Assembly: GCA_025350445.1 (NCBI GenBank)
Contig: JANXXV010000422.1
Span: forward strand, 1 to 7,985
Origin: Bryobacteraceae bacterium
Lineage (GTDB): Bacteria > Acidobacteriota > Terriglobia > Bryobacterales > Bryobacteraceae
Direction of reading: 5' to 3'
Length of the DNA: 7,985 bases
A model generated the notes under the pieces. That model worked only from the letters and a program-made list of their open reading frames with translations. It was not told the DNA's origin and searched no databases. Each line of letters begins with the position of its first letter. Positions within the stretch are counted from its first letter, which is position 1. Shown in pieces: positions 1-5,928 of this stretch. The position numbers and the translations under genes are program-made.

Positions 1-577
1 GCAGGCGTTTCTGATCTTCCGGAGAGAATCCGGAATGGAGTGGAATATCGTTTTGGGTCCTGAGCGAGCGCCGGTACCGGCCGAAATACTCGAGAATATT
101 TCCGCCATACTCGAAACTGTACATGATGTCGCTGAACGAGCGCGTGTGCGACAACCCCAGGGCGTGGCCGAGTTCATGCAGGCAAGTTAAGTAGACAATA
201 CTGTCGCGGAAAAGCGGGTCTTTGGTGCCCTCGCCCTCGACTTTGTGTCCCAAGGCGTGGAGCCCGGGCCGAACGTTTACTTCAGCTCCCGGCTTGCCGT
301 CCACCATAATCGGACGGGCTTCGCCGTACAGGCCCTGGTTGCCCGACGACGCCCAGTAAAGCCGGATTCTGGATTTGCTGAGGGAAGACTTCTCGAATTT
401 CAGAGTACCCGCGGATGCTTTTTGCCAGGCGGACATTGCCCATTCGGCCAACTGCACATCGTTGGCTTCGCACTCGGCGTCCGGACGGCTGCACGGTTCA
501 ATCCAGTAAGTGTACGTCTCAGCGGCCGCATCCTTTGGAGTGCCTGCCGCAAGAAATAGGAACAGCAAAAATGTCAC
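1..577 (-). CDS. Secreted matrixin-type zinc metalloprotease, C-terminus cut by window edge
   Basis: This is a predicted zinc-dependent endopeptidase of the metzincin (matrixin-like) group, exported and acting outside the cytoplasm. The 192 visible residues begin with a hydrophobic signal peptide (roughly residues 1-20, [12 protein letters not shown]...). They contain the zinc site [11 protein letters not shown] at residues 134-144 (bases 178-146), which fits HExxHxxGxxH with zinc ligands His134, His138 and His144 and catalytic Glu135. A Met-turn (DIMYS, Met152) follows eight residues later, as expected for metzincins. The start is GTG at 577-575: the frame is closed just upstream by TAG at 583-581, and GAGG at 589-586 lies 8 bases before the GTG. 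The GTG overlaps the cysE stop by four bases (GTGA), so the two genes are probably co-translated. The reading frame is still open at base 1, so total length is unknown. The substrate is not predictable. Confidence 0.85.
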   Translation of the reverse strand, partial: MTFLLFLFLAAGTPKDAAAETYTYWIEPCSRPDAECEANDVQLAEWAMSAWQKASAGTLKFEKSSLSKSRIRLYWASSGNQGLYGEARPIMVDGKPGAEVNVRPGLHALGHKVEGEGTKDPLFRDSIVYLTCLHELGHALGLSHTRSFSDIMYSFEYGGNILEYFGRYRRSLRTQNDIPLHSGFSPEDQKRL

Positions 578-1233
578 GTGCTATGCCTCGTCGATAGTTT
601 TTCTTCTTTCAAATCGTGCACCATCTGCTCCAGCTGTTCAATCCGCCGGCTTAAGTCTTCAATGGCTTGCCCTTCGGGATCGGGCAAACTGCCGTGCGCC
701 AACTGTCCCTCGTTCTCGATTCTGGTCCGGACGACGCGACCGGGAATTCCCACCACCGTGGAATGATCGGGAACCGGGTGGATCACCACCGAGCCTGCCC
801 CAATTTTGACATAATCGCCAATTGTAATACTACCTAAAACTTTCGCGCCGGTGCCGACTACCACATGATTGCCAAGTGTGGGATGGCGCTTGCCTTTCTC
901 CTTTCCGGTGCCGCCCAATGTGACGCCCTGATAGATCAGTACGTCGTCTCCGATTTCCGAGGTTTCGCCGATCACGACTCCGGAACCGTGATCGATAAAG
1001 AACCGGCGGCCGATGGTGGCGCCGGGGTGAATTTCGATTCCGGTCAGAAACCGGCTGATCTGGGAGATAAATCGCGGCAGCAGCGGGACGCCGGCGAGGT
1101 AAAGGCGGTGAGCAAAGCGGTGCAACAGGATTGCATGGAACCCCGGATAGCAGAGCACAATCTCCAGCACGCACTTGGCTGCCGGGTCTTCCCGGAAAAT
1201 GGTATCGACCTGCTCCCGAATGGAACGGAACAT
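574..1233 (-). CDS. cysE: Serine O-acetyltransferase (CysE/EpsC type)
   Basis: The enzyme transfers acetyl from acetyl-CoA to L-serine, giving O-acetylserine for cysteine synthesis in the cytoplasm. The 219-residue protein has an N-terminal helical region (about 1-65) and a left-handed beta-helix of hexapeptide repeats from about 66 to 170. The family signature is clear: [10 protein letters not shown] at 66-75, then [10 protein letters not shown] at 81-90, where His82 corresponds to the active-site His of CysE, then [10 protein letters not shown] at 102-111 and RHP at 116-118. KIGAGSVV (143-150) and GIPGRVV (162-168) complete the coenzyme A-binding end. Residues about 186-212 form a charged amphipathic helix with coiled-coil character. 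The length fits the short EpsC-like class. The ATG at 1233 is secure because an in-frame TAG lies two codons upstream; its ribosome binding site is weak. The stop overlaps the GTG start of the metalloprotease. Feedback inhibition by cysteine is known for the family but cannot be read here. Confidence 0.95.
   Translation of the reverse strand: MFRSIREQVDTIFREDPAAKCVLEIVLCYPGFHAILLHRFAHRLYLAGVPLLPRFISQISRFLTGIEIHPGATIGRRFFIDHGSGVVIGETSEIGDDVLIYQGVTLGGTGKEKGKRHPTLGNHVVVGTGAKVLGSITIGDYVKIGAGSVVIHPVPDHSTVVGIPGRVVRTRIENEGQLAHGSLPDPEGQAIEDLSRRIEQLEQMVHDLKEEKLSTRHST
586..589 (-). promoter_or_regulatory. Ribosome binding site supporting the GTG start of the metalloprotease
   Basis: GAGG on the minus strand, inside the end of cysE and 8 bases before the GTG at 577. 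Together with the upstream TAG it fixes a start that an ATG-only search would miss. Confidence 0.5.
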
Positions 1234-1284
1234 ACTCTAATTTACCTGTTTCCTTTCGCCCGCGCCAATGGTAGTCCAAGTGAG

Positions 1285-1312
1285 TTCAGCGGGCGATTCA
1301 ACATGCTATATT
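1285..1312 (+). promoter_or_regulatory. Weak sigma70-like promoter candidate
   Basis: TTCAGC at 1285-1290 and TATATT at 1307-1312 are separated by 16 bases. The -10 hexamer is good and the -35 hexamer is poor. A transcript would start near 1319, almost exactly on an ATG, so it could be leaderless for the small ORF or give a long leader for the gene at 1587. The promoter assignment is inference only. Confidence 0.25.
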
Positions 1313-1318
1313 GAGGCC

Positions 1319-1510
1319 ATGACAGCAGGATCTTCGCCCATCTTTCCGCGCTCCCTGCTTTCGGTGGCGGCGCGCAATTTTGGCAATCGAGCTGCTTCTT
1401 ATATCTCCGGGCGATACACGGCCCGATTCTATACCATCGCCGTCTCGGTCATGATTGGCAGCGCCTCTGTGTTGGATGCAGCGTCCGCTACAAGCGACTC
1501 GGATCGTTGA
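1319..1510 (+). CDS. Doubtful small ORF, 63 residues, no recognised family
   Basis: The frame from ATG 1319 to TGA 1510 encodes a short protein with a positively charged N-terminal half and a modestly hydrophobic stretch near residues 38-55 (FYTIAVSVMIGSASVL). There is no proper ribosome binding site; the AGG upstream is only two bases from the ATG. The best support is a TATATT box seven bases upstream, which would permit a leaderless mRNA, and codon third positions that lean towards G/C as in the neighbouring genes. It may equally be an untranslated leader of the downstream gene or a chance open frame. Confidence 0.18.
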   Translation: MTAGSSPIFPRSLLSVAARNFGNRAASYISGRYTARFYTIAVSVMIGSASVLDAASATSDSDR

Positions 1511-1574
1511 GAGCCGCTGAAGCTGCTGTTTCCATTGCGTTTCTTCCGTTCGATACCATGTGAGTTTTCAAAAA

Positions 1575-1579
1575 AGGAG
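1575..1579 (+). promoter_or_regulatory. Ribosome binding site deciding the start of the TIGR03437 gene
   Basis: AGGAG lies 7 bases before ATG 1587. The frame is open back to a GTG at 1560, but that start would put this site inside the coding region and add nine polar residues before the signal peptide. ATG 1587 is therefore preferred. Confidence 0.75.
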
Positions 1580-1586
1580 CAATGGA

Positions 1587-3284
1587 ATGGGTCTCAAGCA
1601 ATTAGTTCGCTATTCGAGTATATTCTTATTGACATTTGCCGCGACTGCTTTTGCGGCACCGAAACTGCGTCTTTCCACCACAGCGGTGGGTCCGGTTATC
1701 GTGGCGCAGGGCGGGTCAATCAGCGCCGGTTCGGTGGATTACACCAACGCCGGAGACGGCAGCCTGAACCTCAGCGTAAAGTCGTCCGCGCCCTGGCTTA
1801 ATCCAATTGTCAGCGGCGGCAGGATTCTTTTCAATGTACAGTCCGGCACGCTGGTACGGGGCAGCTATACCGGTTTGGTGACCGCGAGCGATCCCAACGC
1901 GGTGGATGCCCCGCAGACGATTTCCGTCACCGTTCAAGTAGGCACGGCGATTCCGGACAAGGCCGATTTGTATGTTGCGCCCAACGGCTCCTCCGATTCC
2001 ATCGGATTTGTGGCTGGCAGCAAACTGAACTCCACCATCACTACCCAAAGCAACCTGCCGTTTCTGTCGTTGACTGGAGCGGGAAGCTTCACTTTTAACG
2101 TTCCTTATCAGATTACCGGCAAGCATGTCGCTGGAATGGCGGAAGGAAATTACACGGGCACGATTGTAACTTCCGGATCCAACTTCGCCGGCGACAACAA
2201 GAGCACGCCGGTCATCCTGCATGTGACTTCGCAGCCGATTGCCAGACTGACTCCAAGCGGACTGGTGTCGTTCCGGCTGGCACAGGGGAGCCCAATATCC
2301 ACCCAGTTCGTGGCGATTGCAAACGGCGGTCTGGGAACACTTTCGATTACCGGCGCGACGGCCGCTACGGCAGGCGGAGGGAACTGGTTGACGGCAGCCA
2401 CTCCCAGCGGATTCAGCGGGATTTCAATCACCGCCGATCCGGCGGCCACCACCGCTCCAGGCATCTACCAAGGCAGTGTGGCAGTGACCTCCAACACGTT
2501 CACTCCAATTTCAGTTCCGGTTCAGTTTGAAGTCTTCGCCGCCACCGCTCCGGTCACGTTTTACGGGGGAGCGGTTAACAATTCCGCGGCGGAAGCAGGG
2601 GACGTGTTGGCGCAGGGGACCATCGTTGCGCTGTTCGGAGAGCAATTTACGCTGGGTGCGCCGCAACAGGGGACGCTTCCATTGACCACCGACCTGGCCG
2701 GCACCAAGGTTTTTGTCAACGACCAACCGGCGCCGCTGTTCTATTCCTCCTACGGCCAGATTAATTTCCAGGTGCCCTACAACTCCGTTACCGGCGCTGG
2801 CGTGATCCGAGTGGACCGGCCCGGCCAGCGTGGCAACAGCATATCGGTTACGATTGCGGCCCAAGCGCCCCGCATCCTGAAACTGGGTATCGACCGCTAT
2901 GGCATCATCGTCAATCAGGATCGAAGCTTCCCCATTCCAACCACACCTGGAATCGCCAGCCATCCGGCTAAGGCCGGCGACGTGGTGGTAATTTACGCCA
3001 TCGGGCTGGGGCAGACAAGTCCGGCGGTGACCGAAGGCGCCATTGCGCCGTCGAGTCCTCTGGCGTCGGTACCTTCGATCGCCAGTGTGCTGTTCGGCGG
3101 CGGAGGATTCAGGGGTGACCCGATTGCCGTTACCCCAATGTTCGCCGGCCTGACGCCGGGTTACGCGGGTCTTTACCAGATCAACGTCACGGTTCCGCCG
3201 GGGCTTCCGCCCGGGGAAACGCCGGTGATTCTTCTGGGTGACAACGGCGTCCTCAGCAAGACGTCGTACATCGCGGTGCAATGA
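1587..3284 (+). CDS. Secreted Ig-like protein with C-terminal TIGR03437 domain
   Basis: The molecular function is unknown; this is an exported beta-rich protein of a family expanded in Solibacter-type Acidobacteriota. The 565-residue product starts with a signal peptide (residues 1-23, basic GLKQLVR then a hydrophobic core ending AFA before APKL). Residues about 27-120, 125-215 and 218-318 form three beta-rich Ig/BACON-like repeats, each carrying SL-type strands and a closing VTVQV, VILHV or VQFEV strand. From about 323 to 565 lies the TIGR03437 domain: AQGTIVALFGEQF (342-354), LPLTTDLAGTKVFVN (364-378), LFYSSYGQINFQVP (384-397), VVVIYAIGLGQT (466-477), FAGLTPGYAGLYQINVTVP (519-537). No protease, glycosidase or anchoring motif was seen. 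It ends in an ATGA overlap with the AlaX gene, so the two are probably on one transcript. An adhesive or cell-surface role is a guess. Confidence 0.88.
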   Translation: MGLKQLVRYSSIFLLTFAATAFAAPKLRLSTTAVGPVIVAQGGSISAGSVDYTNAGDGSLNLSVKSSAPWLNPIVSGGRILFNVQSGTLVRGSYTGLVTASDPNAVDAPQTISVTVQVGTAIPDKADLYVAPNGSSDSIGFVAGSKLNSTITTQSNLPFLSLTGAGSFTFNVPYQITGKHVAGMAEGNYTGTIVTSGSNFAGDNKSTPVILHVTSQPIARLTPSGLVSFRLAQGSPISTQFVAIANGGLGTLSITGATAATAGGGNWLTAATPSGFSGISITADPAATTAPGIYQGSVAVTSNTFTPISVPVQFEVFAATAPVTFYGGAVNNSAAEAGDVLAQGTIVALFGEQFTLGAPQQGTLPLTTDLAGTKVFVNDQPAPLFYSSYGQINFQVPYNSVTGAGVIRVDRPGQRGNSISVTIAAQAPRILKLGIDRYGIIVNQDRSFPIPTTPGIASHPAKAGDVVVIYAIGLGQTSPAVTEGAIAPSSPLASVPSIASVLFGGGGFRGDPIAVTPMFAGLTPGYAGLYQINVTVPPGLPPGETPVILLGDNGVLSKTSYIAVQ

Positions 3285-4543
3285 CGGGGCGGCTATACTA
3301 CGACGACAGCTACCTGACAGAATTCCGCGCAACGGTCCTTGCAATCGACGAGGACCGTTGCCGCGTAGTTCTTAGGGAAACTGCGTTTTACCCTTCCTCC
3401 GGCGGCCAGCCTTTTGACGTTGGAACGATCAATGGGACCGCGGTGACCGATGTAGTGGATTCCGGCGATCGAATTATTCATATTCTCGCTTCGCCGCTGA
3501 TTGAAGACGCGGTCGATTGCCGCATCGATTGGGTACGCCGGTTCGATCATATGCAGCAGCACACCGGGCAGCATCTGCTATCGGCGGTGATTGTGGATCT
3601 GTTCGGAGTGCCTACGGTCGGTTTTCATTTGGGCGCGGGGAGTTCCACCATTGAGGTGGGCGCGGCGTCGTTCGATGCGGATCGTATTCGCGAGGCGGCG
3701 CAGCGGGCGAATGAAATTGTATTTGAGAATCGCCCGGTTAAGGTTTCCTATTCGGATGCGGCCGGCGCGGCCGGTTTGCGTAAAGCCTCCGAATGCGAGG
3801 GCATTCTGCGGATCATCGAAATCGAAGGGCTTGACCGTAGCGCCTGCGGTGGAACGCATGTCCGGCGTACCGGGGAGATTGGACCGATCGCGATCCGCCG
3901 GACGGAAAAGCTGCGCGGAAACACGCGGATTGAGTTTCTATGCGGATCGCGTGCGGTGCGGCGCGCCCGCGCCGATTATGAACACTTGAGCGCCGTGGCG
4001 CAAGTATTTTCGTCCACCCTGGATGACACGCCCGCCATGGTGGCTTCAGCCATGGCGCGTTTGCAGGACAGTGAGAAAGCCCGGCAGAAGCTGGCGGCGG
4101 AACTGGCGCAGGCTCGCGGACGCCAGCTTTATCAAGACACTGTTCCAGGAGCGGACGGGCTGCGGCGGTACTGGAAACGGGTGGCGTCCGGAGGTATCGG
4201 CGAAGAAATTCGTCGGGAGGCGCAGAGCTTCACGGCCCAGGGTAAGGCGGTTTACCTGGCAACGTCTGAGGAACCCGCGCAAAACGGACTCGCTTCCGGC
4301 AGCCAAGTCCGCCGGGTTTCTGGTTCGATTGGCGCCGCCGGAAGCGGCCTTTGCGCTTCTGAGATTCCGGCGGCGGTGCTGCTGGCGGTATCGGCCGATG
4401 CAGGTTTGGCCGCCGCGGAGTGGTTGAAACCACGTCTGGCGCTGGCTGGTGGAAAGGGCGGAGGGAACGCGCAAATGGCGCAGGGAAGCCTGCCAGGCGG
4501 CGGGCATCTGGCCTCTATCGCCGAGGCTATCGGCTTTCGGTAG
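3281..4543 (+). CDS. alaX: AlaX-type alanyl-tRNA editing protein with DHHA1 domain
   Basis: This free-standing relative of the AlaRS editing domain hydrolyses Ser- or Gly-tRNA(Ala) in the cytoplasm and cannot charge tRNA, because the aminoacylation domain is absent. The 420 residues start with the typical beta-barrel opening (RLYYDDSYLTEFRATV, 4-19) and FYPSSGGQP (37-45). The zinc/active site follows: HTGQH (His94, His98) and SACGGTH (Cys189, His193). A helical linker (about 230-285) leads to a DHHA1 domain with GKAVYLATSEE (321-331) and GGKGGGNAQMAQG (390-402). Residues about 333-363 look like an extra segment that interrupts DHHA1; without them the length would be about 389, usual for long-form AlaX. 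The ATG at 3281 overlaps the upstream TGA (ATGA) with little ribosome binding site of its own, pointing to translational coupling. The family assignment is firm; substrate preference is inferred. Confidence 0.92.
   Translation: MTGRLYYDDSYLTEFRATVLAIDEDRCRVVLRETAFYPSSGGQPFDVGTINGTAVTDVVDSGDRIIHILASPLIEDAVDCRIDWVRRFDHMQQHTGQHLLSAVIVDLFGVPTVGFHLGAGSSTIEVGAASFDADRIREAAQRANEIVFENRPVKVSYSDAAGAAGLRKASECEGILRIIEIEGLDRSACGGTHVRRTGEIGPIAIRRTEKLRGNTRIEFLCGSRAVRRARADYEHLSAVAQVFSSTLDDTPAMVASAMARLQDSEKARQKLAAELAQARGRQLYQDTVPGADGLRRYWKRVASGGIGEEIRREAQSFTAQGKAVYLATSEEPAQNGLASGSQVRRVSGSIGAAGSGLCASEIPAAVLLAVSADAGLAAAEWLKPRLALAGGKGGGNAQMAQGSLPGGGHLASIAEAIGFR
4265..4363 (+). repeat. In-frame palindromic segment inside alaX, flanked by a TCTGAG direct repeat
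   Basis: TCTGAG at 4265-4270 recurs at 4358-4363, exactly 93 bases (31 codons) later. Between the copies lie nested inverted arms: GCGCAAA 4277-4283 with TTTGCGC 4350-4356; CGCTTCCGGC 4291-4300 with GCCGGAAGCG 4337-4346; GCCAA 4302-4306 with TTGGC 4329-4333. The loops between them are asymmetric (7 versus 3 bases, 1 versus 3 bases) and the apical loop is 22 bases. The encoded residues (about 333-363, Gly/Ser/Ala-rich) have no counterpart in the usual DHHA1 pattern, in which SEEPA would run directly into AVLLAV. This suggests a small palindromic element that inserted without breaking the frame. That origin is inference. Confidence 0.6.
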
Positions 4544-4570
4544 GTTCTCCGGCGGCGAGGTTGGGCGGAG

Positions 4571-4601
4571 GCAGTTGGATTTATCCGCAGTTGGATTTAT
4601 C
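4571..4601. repeat. Tandem duplication, 16-base period, at the transporter stop codon
   Basis: GCAGTTGGATTTATC occurs at 4571-4585 and again at 4587-4601. The right copy contains the transporter stop codon (TAA, complement of 4597-4599) and the left copy lies in the 53-base convergent gap to alaX. It looks like a recent slippage duplication. No rho-independent terminator with a T-run is visible in this gap for either gene. Confidence 0.85.
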
Positions 4602-5604
4602 TGAGGTATAGCGGGGCGATGGAGATCAGGCCCAGGCCGGCGGCGAACAACACGATCATGATTGCCAGCAGGAATTTCACCCTCATTTCCGCGCCGGCAA
4701 ACTCCTTCCAAACCAGAAGACCCCAGAGAGCGCTGATCAGCGTTGCACCCTGGCCCATCGCATAGCTAACGGCCGGGCCAACTTTCGCCGTTCCGCTGGC
4801 GGCTACCACGTTGGCTAGCATGCCGGTACACCACAAGACGCCGCCGAATACGCCGAGGAAATGCTTACCGAACGAGCCATCGCGGAAGTATTCTCCGAAG
4901 CTGACAGGCTCGCCTTCCACCGGCAGATTCATGAAATACAGGTTATAGATAAACGTTGAGAAGAACACGCCGAGAGCGAAAAAGAAGCCCACCGAGTACG
5001 CTCCCAGGCCTTGTTCGGAGGCCCGGCTCATCTCCACCAGCGGGTAGAACGATCCCATCAACACGCCACTGACCAGCGCAATGATCAATCCCTTGATGTT
5101 GAAGTCCTCGGTGACTTCGCCGTCTTCCTCGGAATGGGCGCGATAGGCGAACGCATCGACTACAATCGCGGCAAGTACCAGTGCGACACCGGAGAAGATC
5201 AGAAACGGATTGCCCTGCGGATTGATGATGTAGTTCCAGATGACGCCGATGACCAGCGCGAGTCCGATGCCGACCGGGAAGGCGACGGCCAGTCCAGCCA
5301 GTGAAATGGCAGCTACCAGCAGCATGTTCGCGAGGTTAAAGATCAGCCCCGCCGCAACCGCGTAAGCCATTTGCCGTTTTCCGGCGATCAGCAGATTGTC
5401 GCTGAACGAGAGATCGTCGCCCATGGTTCCCAGAGTGAACGCGGCCACGACAGCGGCAACCAGCACGCCGAAGGAGAAATCGAAATAGAACAATTCGAAT
5501 CTCCAGTTCTTTGTGAGCTTGAATGTGTTGGCCCACGAACCCCAGCAAATCATCGACAAAATGGTCAGCAGCATTGCGGTGGCGTAAGTTGTTGGCAGAA
5601 TCAT
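4597..5604 (-). CDS. Ten-helix DMT/GRP-like (ureide permease-related) transporter
   Basis: An integral inner-membrane permease of the drug/metabolite transporter superfamily, resembling GRP-type sugar uptake and ureide permease-like proteins. The substrate is not known. The 335 residues hold ten predicted membrane helices near 7-26, 38-60, 80-101, 104-126, 133-153, 171-192, 201-224, 249-270, 275-298 and 309-331. The diagnostic N-terminus is ICWGSWANTFKL (19-30) followed by WRFELFYFDFSFG (34-46). A charged cytoplasmic loop (156-168, EEDGEVTED) divides the two halves, and helix 9 carries SYAMGQGATLISALWG. The ATG at 5604 fits the family start; its ribosome binding site is weak (AGAG, 6 bases away). 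The gene is transcribed away from the TPR gene, sharing a 324-base regulatory region with it, and converges on alaX. Multidrug export is an alternative label that databases often give this family, with no support here. Confidence 0.85.
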   Translation of the reverse strand: MILPTTYATAMLLTILSMICWGSWANTFKLTKNWRFELFYFDFSFGVLVAAVVAAFTLGTMGDDLSFSDNLLIAGKRQMAYAVAAGLIFNLANMLLVAAISLAGLAVAFPVGIGLALVIGVIWNYIINPQGNPFLIFSGVALVLAAIVVDAFAYRAHSEEDGEVTEDFNIKGLIIALVSGVLMGSFYPLVEMSRASEQGLGAYSVGFFFALGVFFSTFIYNLYFMNLPVEGEPVSFGEYFRDGSFGKHFLGVFGGVLWCTGMLANVVAASGTAKVGPAVSYAMGQGATLISALWGLLVWKEFAGAEMRVKFLLAIMIVLFAAGLGLISIAPLYLR

Positions 5605-5628
5605 AGAAAACTCTAACGGAACTGCGAG

Positions 5629-5656
5629 GTTACAACGGACCGATGCCTCGGGTCAA
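5629..5656 (-). promoter_or_regulatory. Probable sigma70-type promoter of the transporter gene
   Basis: On the minus strand TTGACC (5656-5651) is followed after 16 bases by TGTAAC (5634-5629). The match is five of six at -35 and four of six at -10. Transcription would start near 5622, leaving a leader of about 18 bases before ATG 5604. Confidence 0.4.
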
Positions 5657-5744
5657 CCTATTTCCACGGCCGGCATCCGCGATGGGGGCGGCACGGAGCG
5701 GCTGCGGCGGCGAAATGGACAGAATCTGGCGGCTGACGTTGAAT

Positions 5745-5797
5745 TTCCAGTACCTTAGTACCTTTTACTGTAAGGTATTAGAGCTGTGGTACTGGAA
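5745..5797. promoter_or_regulatory. Nested inverted and direct repeats, possible operator with four half-sites
   Basis: TTCCAGTACC (5745-5754) is matched perfectly by GGTACTGGAA (5788-5797). Inside lie a second AGTACCTT (5757-5764), forming an 8-base tandem with 5749-5756, and an inverted AAGGTA (5772-5777). A perfect odd palindrome, TTACTGTAA (5765-5773), sits in the middle. The result is two direct half-sites facing two inverted ones, placed nearly midway between the two divergent start codons. A repressor or activator site is the simplest reading; a hairpin in RNA is the alternative. No regulator gene is present in the window. Confidence 0.55.
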
Positions 5798-5847
5798 CCA
5801 AATCTGATGCAGAATAGGCTTATAGGTCTAAACATTGCTGCTAAAAC

Positions 5848-5903
5848 TGCCGAAAGTAGACTAGGCTAAAAAAGGGTTATGAGAACCGTTGACACTTTCG
5901 GCA
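5848..5903. repeat. Ten-base perfect inverted repeat upstream of the TPR gene
   Basis: TGCCGAAAGT (5848-5857) is complementary to ACTTTCGGCA (5894-5903), with a 36-base spacer containing an A-run and TTGACA. The right arm ends 15 bases before the GGAGG ribosome binding site. It could be an operator pair or, if both arms are transcribed, a leader hairpin next to the ribosome binding site. Confidence 0.6.
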
Positions 5904-5918
5904 CTTTGCAAGCACTAC

Positions 5919-5923
5919 GGAGG
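5919..5923 (+). promoter_or_regulatory. Strong ribosome binding site of the TPR-like gene
   Basis: GGAGG lies 5 bases before ATG 5929 and fixes this start, which is also the one that leads directly into a signal peptide. Confidence 0.75.
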
Positions 5924-5928
5924 CTTAC

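Larger units (their letters stand above)
1234..1586. other. Divergent intergenic region between cysE and the TIGR03437 gene
   Basis: This 353-base gap must hold the promoters of both cysE (leftward) and the TIGR03437 gene (rightward). I see only one passable sigma70-like pair (listed separately) and a doubtful 63-codon reading frame. No strong inverted repeat, terminator or RNA gene was recognised. The final 30 bases contain an A-run followed by the AGGAG ribosome binding site of the downstream gene. Confidence 0.6.
5605..5928. other. Divergent regulatory region between the transporter and TPR genes
   Basis: This 324-base gap drives two genes pointing apart. It contains a passable leftward promoter (5629-5656), a GC-rich stretch with nothing recognisable (about 5657-5740), a cluster of AGTACC half-sites (5745-5797), an AT-rich stretch (about 5798-5880), and a second inverted repeat (5848-5903) just before the TPR ribosome binding site. 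The rightward promoter is not clear; TTGCTG at 5835 with TAGACT at 5857 is the best I can offer and it is weak. Confidence 0.6.

Noticed and set aside
282..494. 70-codon minus-strand frame at the left edge
   Set aside because: It is a shifted frame of the metalloprotease, whose own frame carries the zinc motif and signal peptide.
1560..1586. Upstream GTG start for the TIGR03437 gene
   Set aside because: It would bury the AGGAG ribosome binding site in the coding region and put polar residues before the signal peptide.
2511..3344. 277-codon open frame antisense to the TIGR03437 and alaX genes
   Set aside because: It is opposite the recognised TIGR03437 domain and has Arg/Gly/Asp-rich shadow composition with no domain.
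4544..4596. Bidirectional terminator between alaX and the transporter
   Set aside because: Only short stems such as CTCCG/CGGAG are present and no T-run follows on either strand.
4046..4711. 221-codon minus-strand frame across alaX and the transporter end
   Set aside because: It overlaps two genes with firm family matches, and its Pro/Arg-rich translation shows no domain.
5889..5894. Perfect TTGACA as the -35 box of the TPR gene
   Set aside because: At 17 bases the -10 position reads GCACTA, and transcription would begin around or after the ribosome binding site, so it cannot serve this gene as usual.
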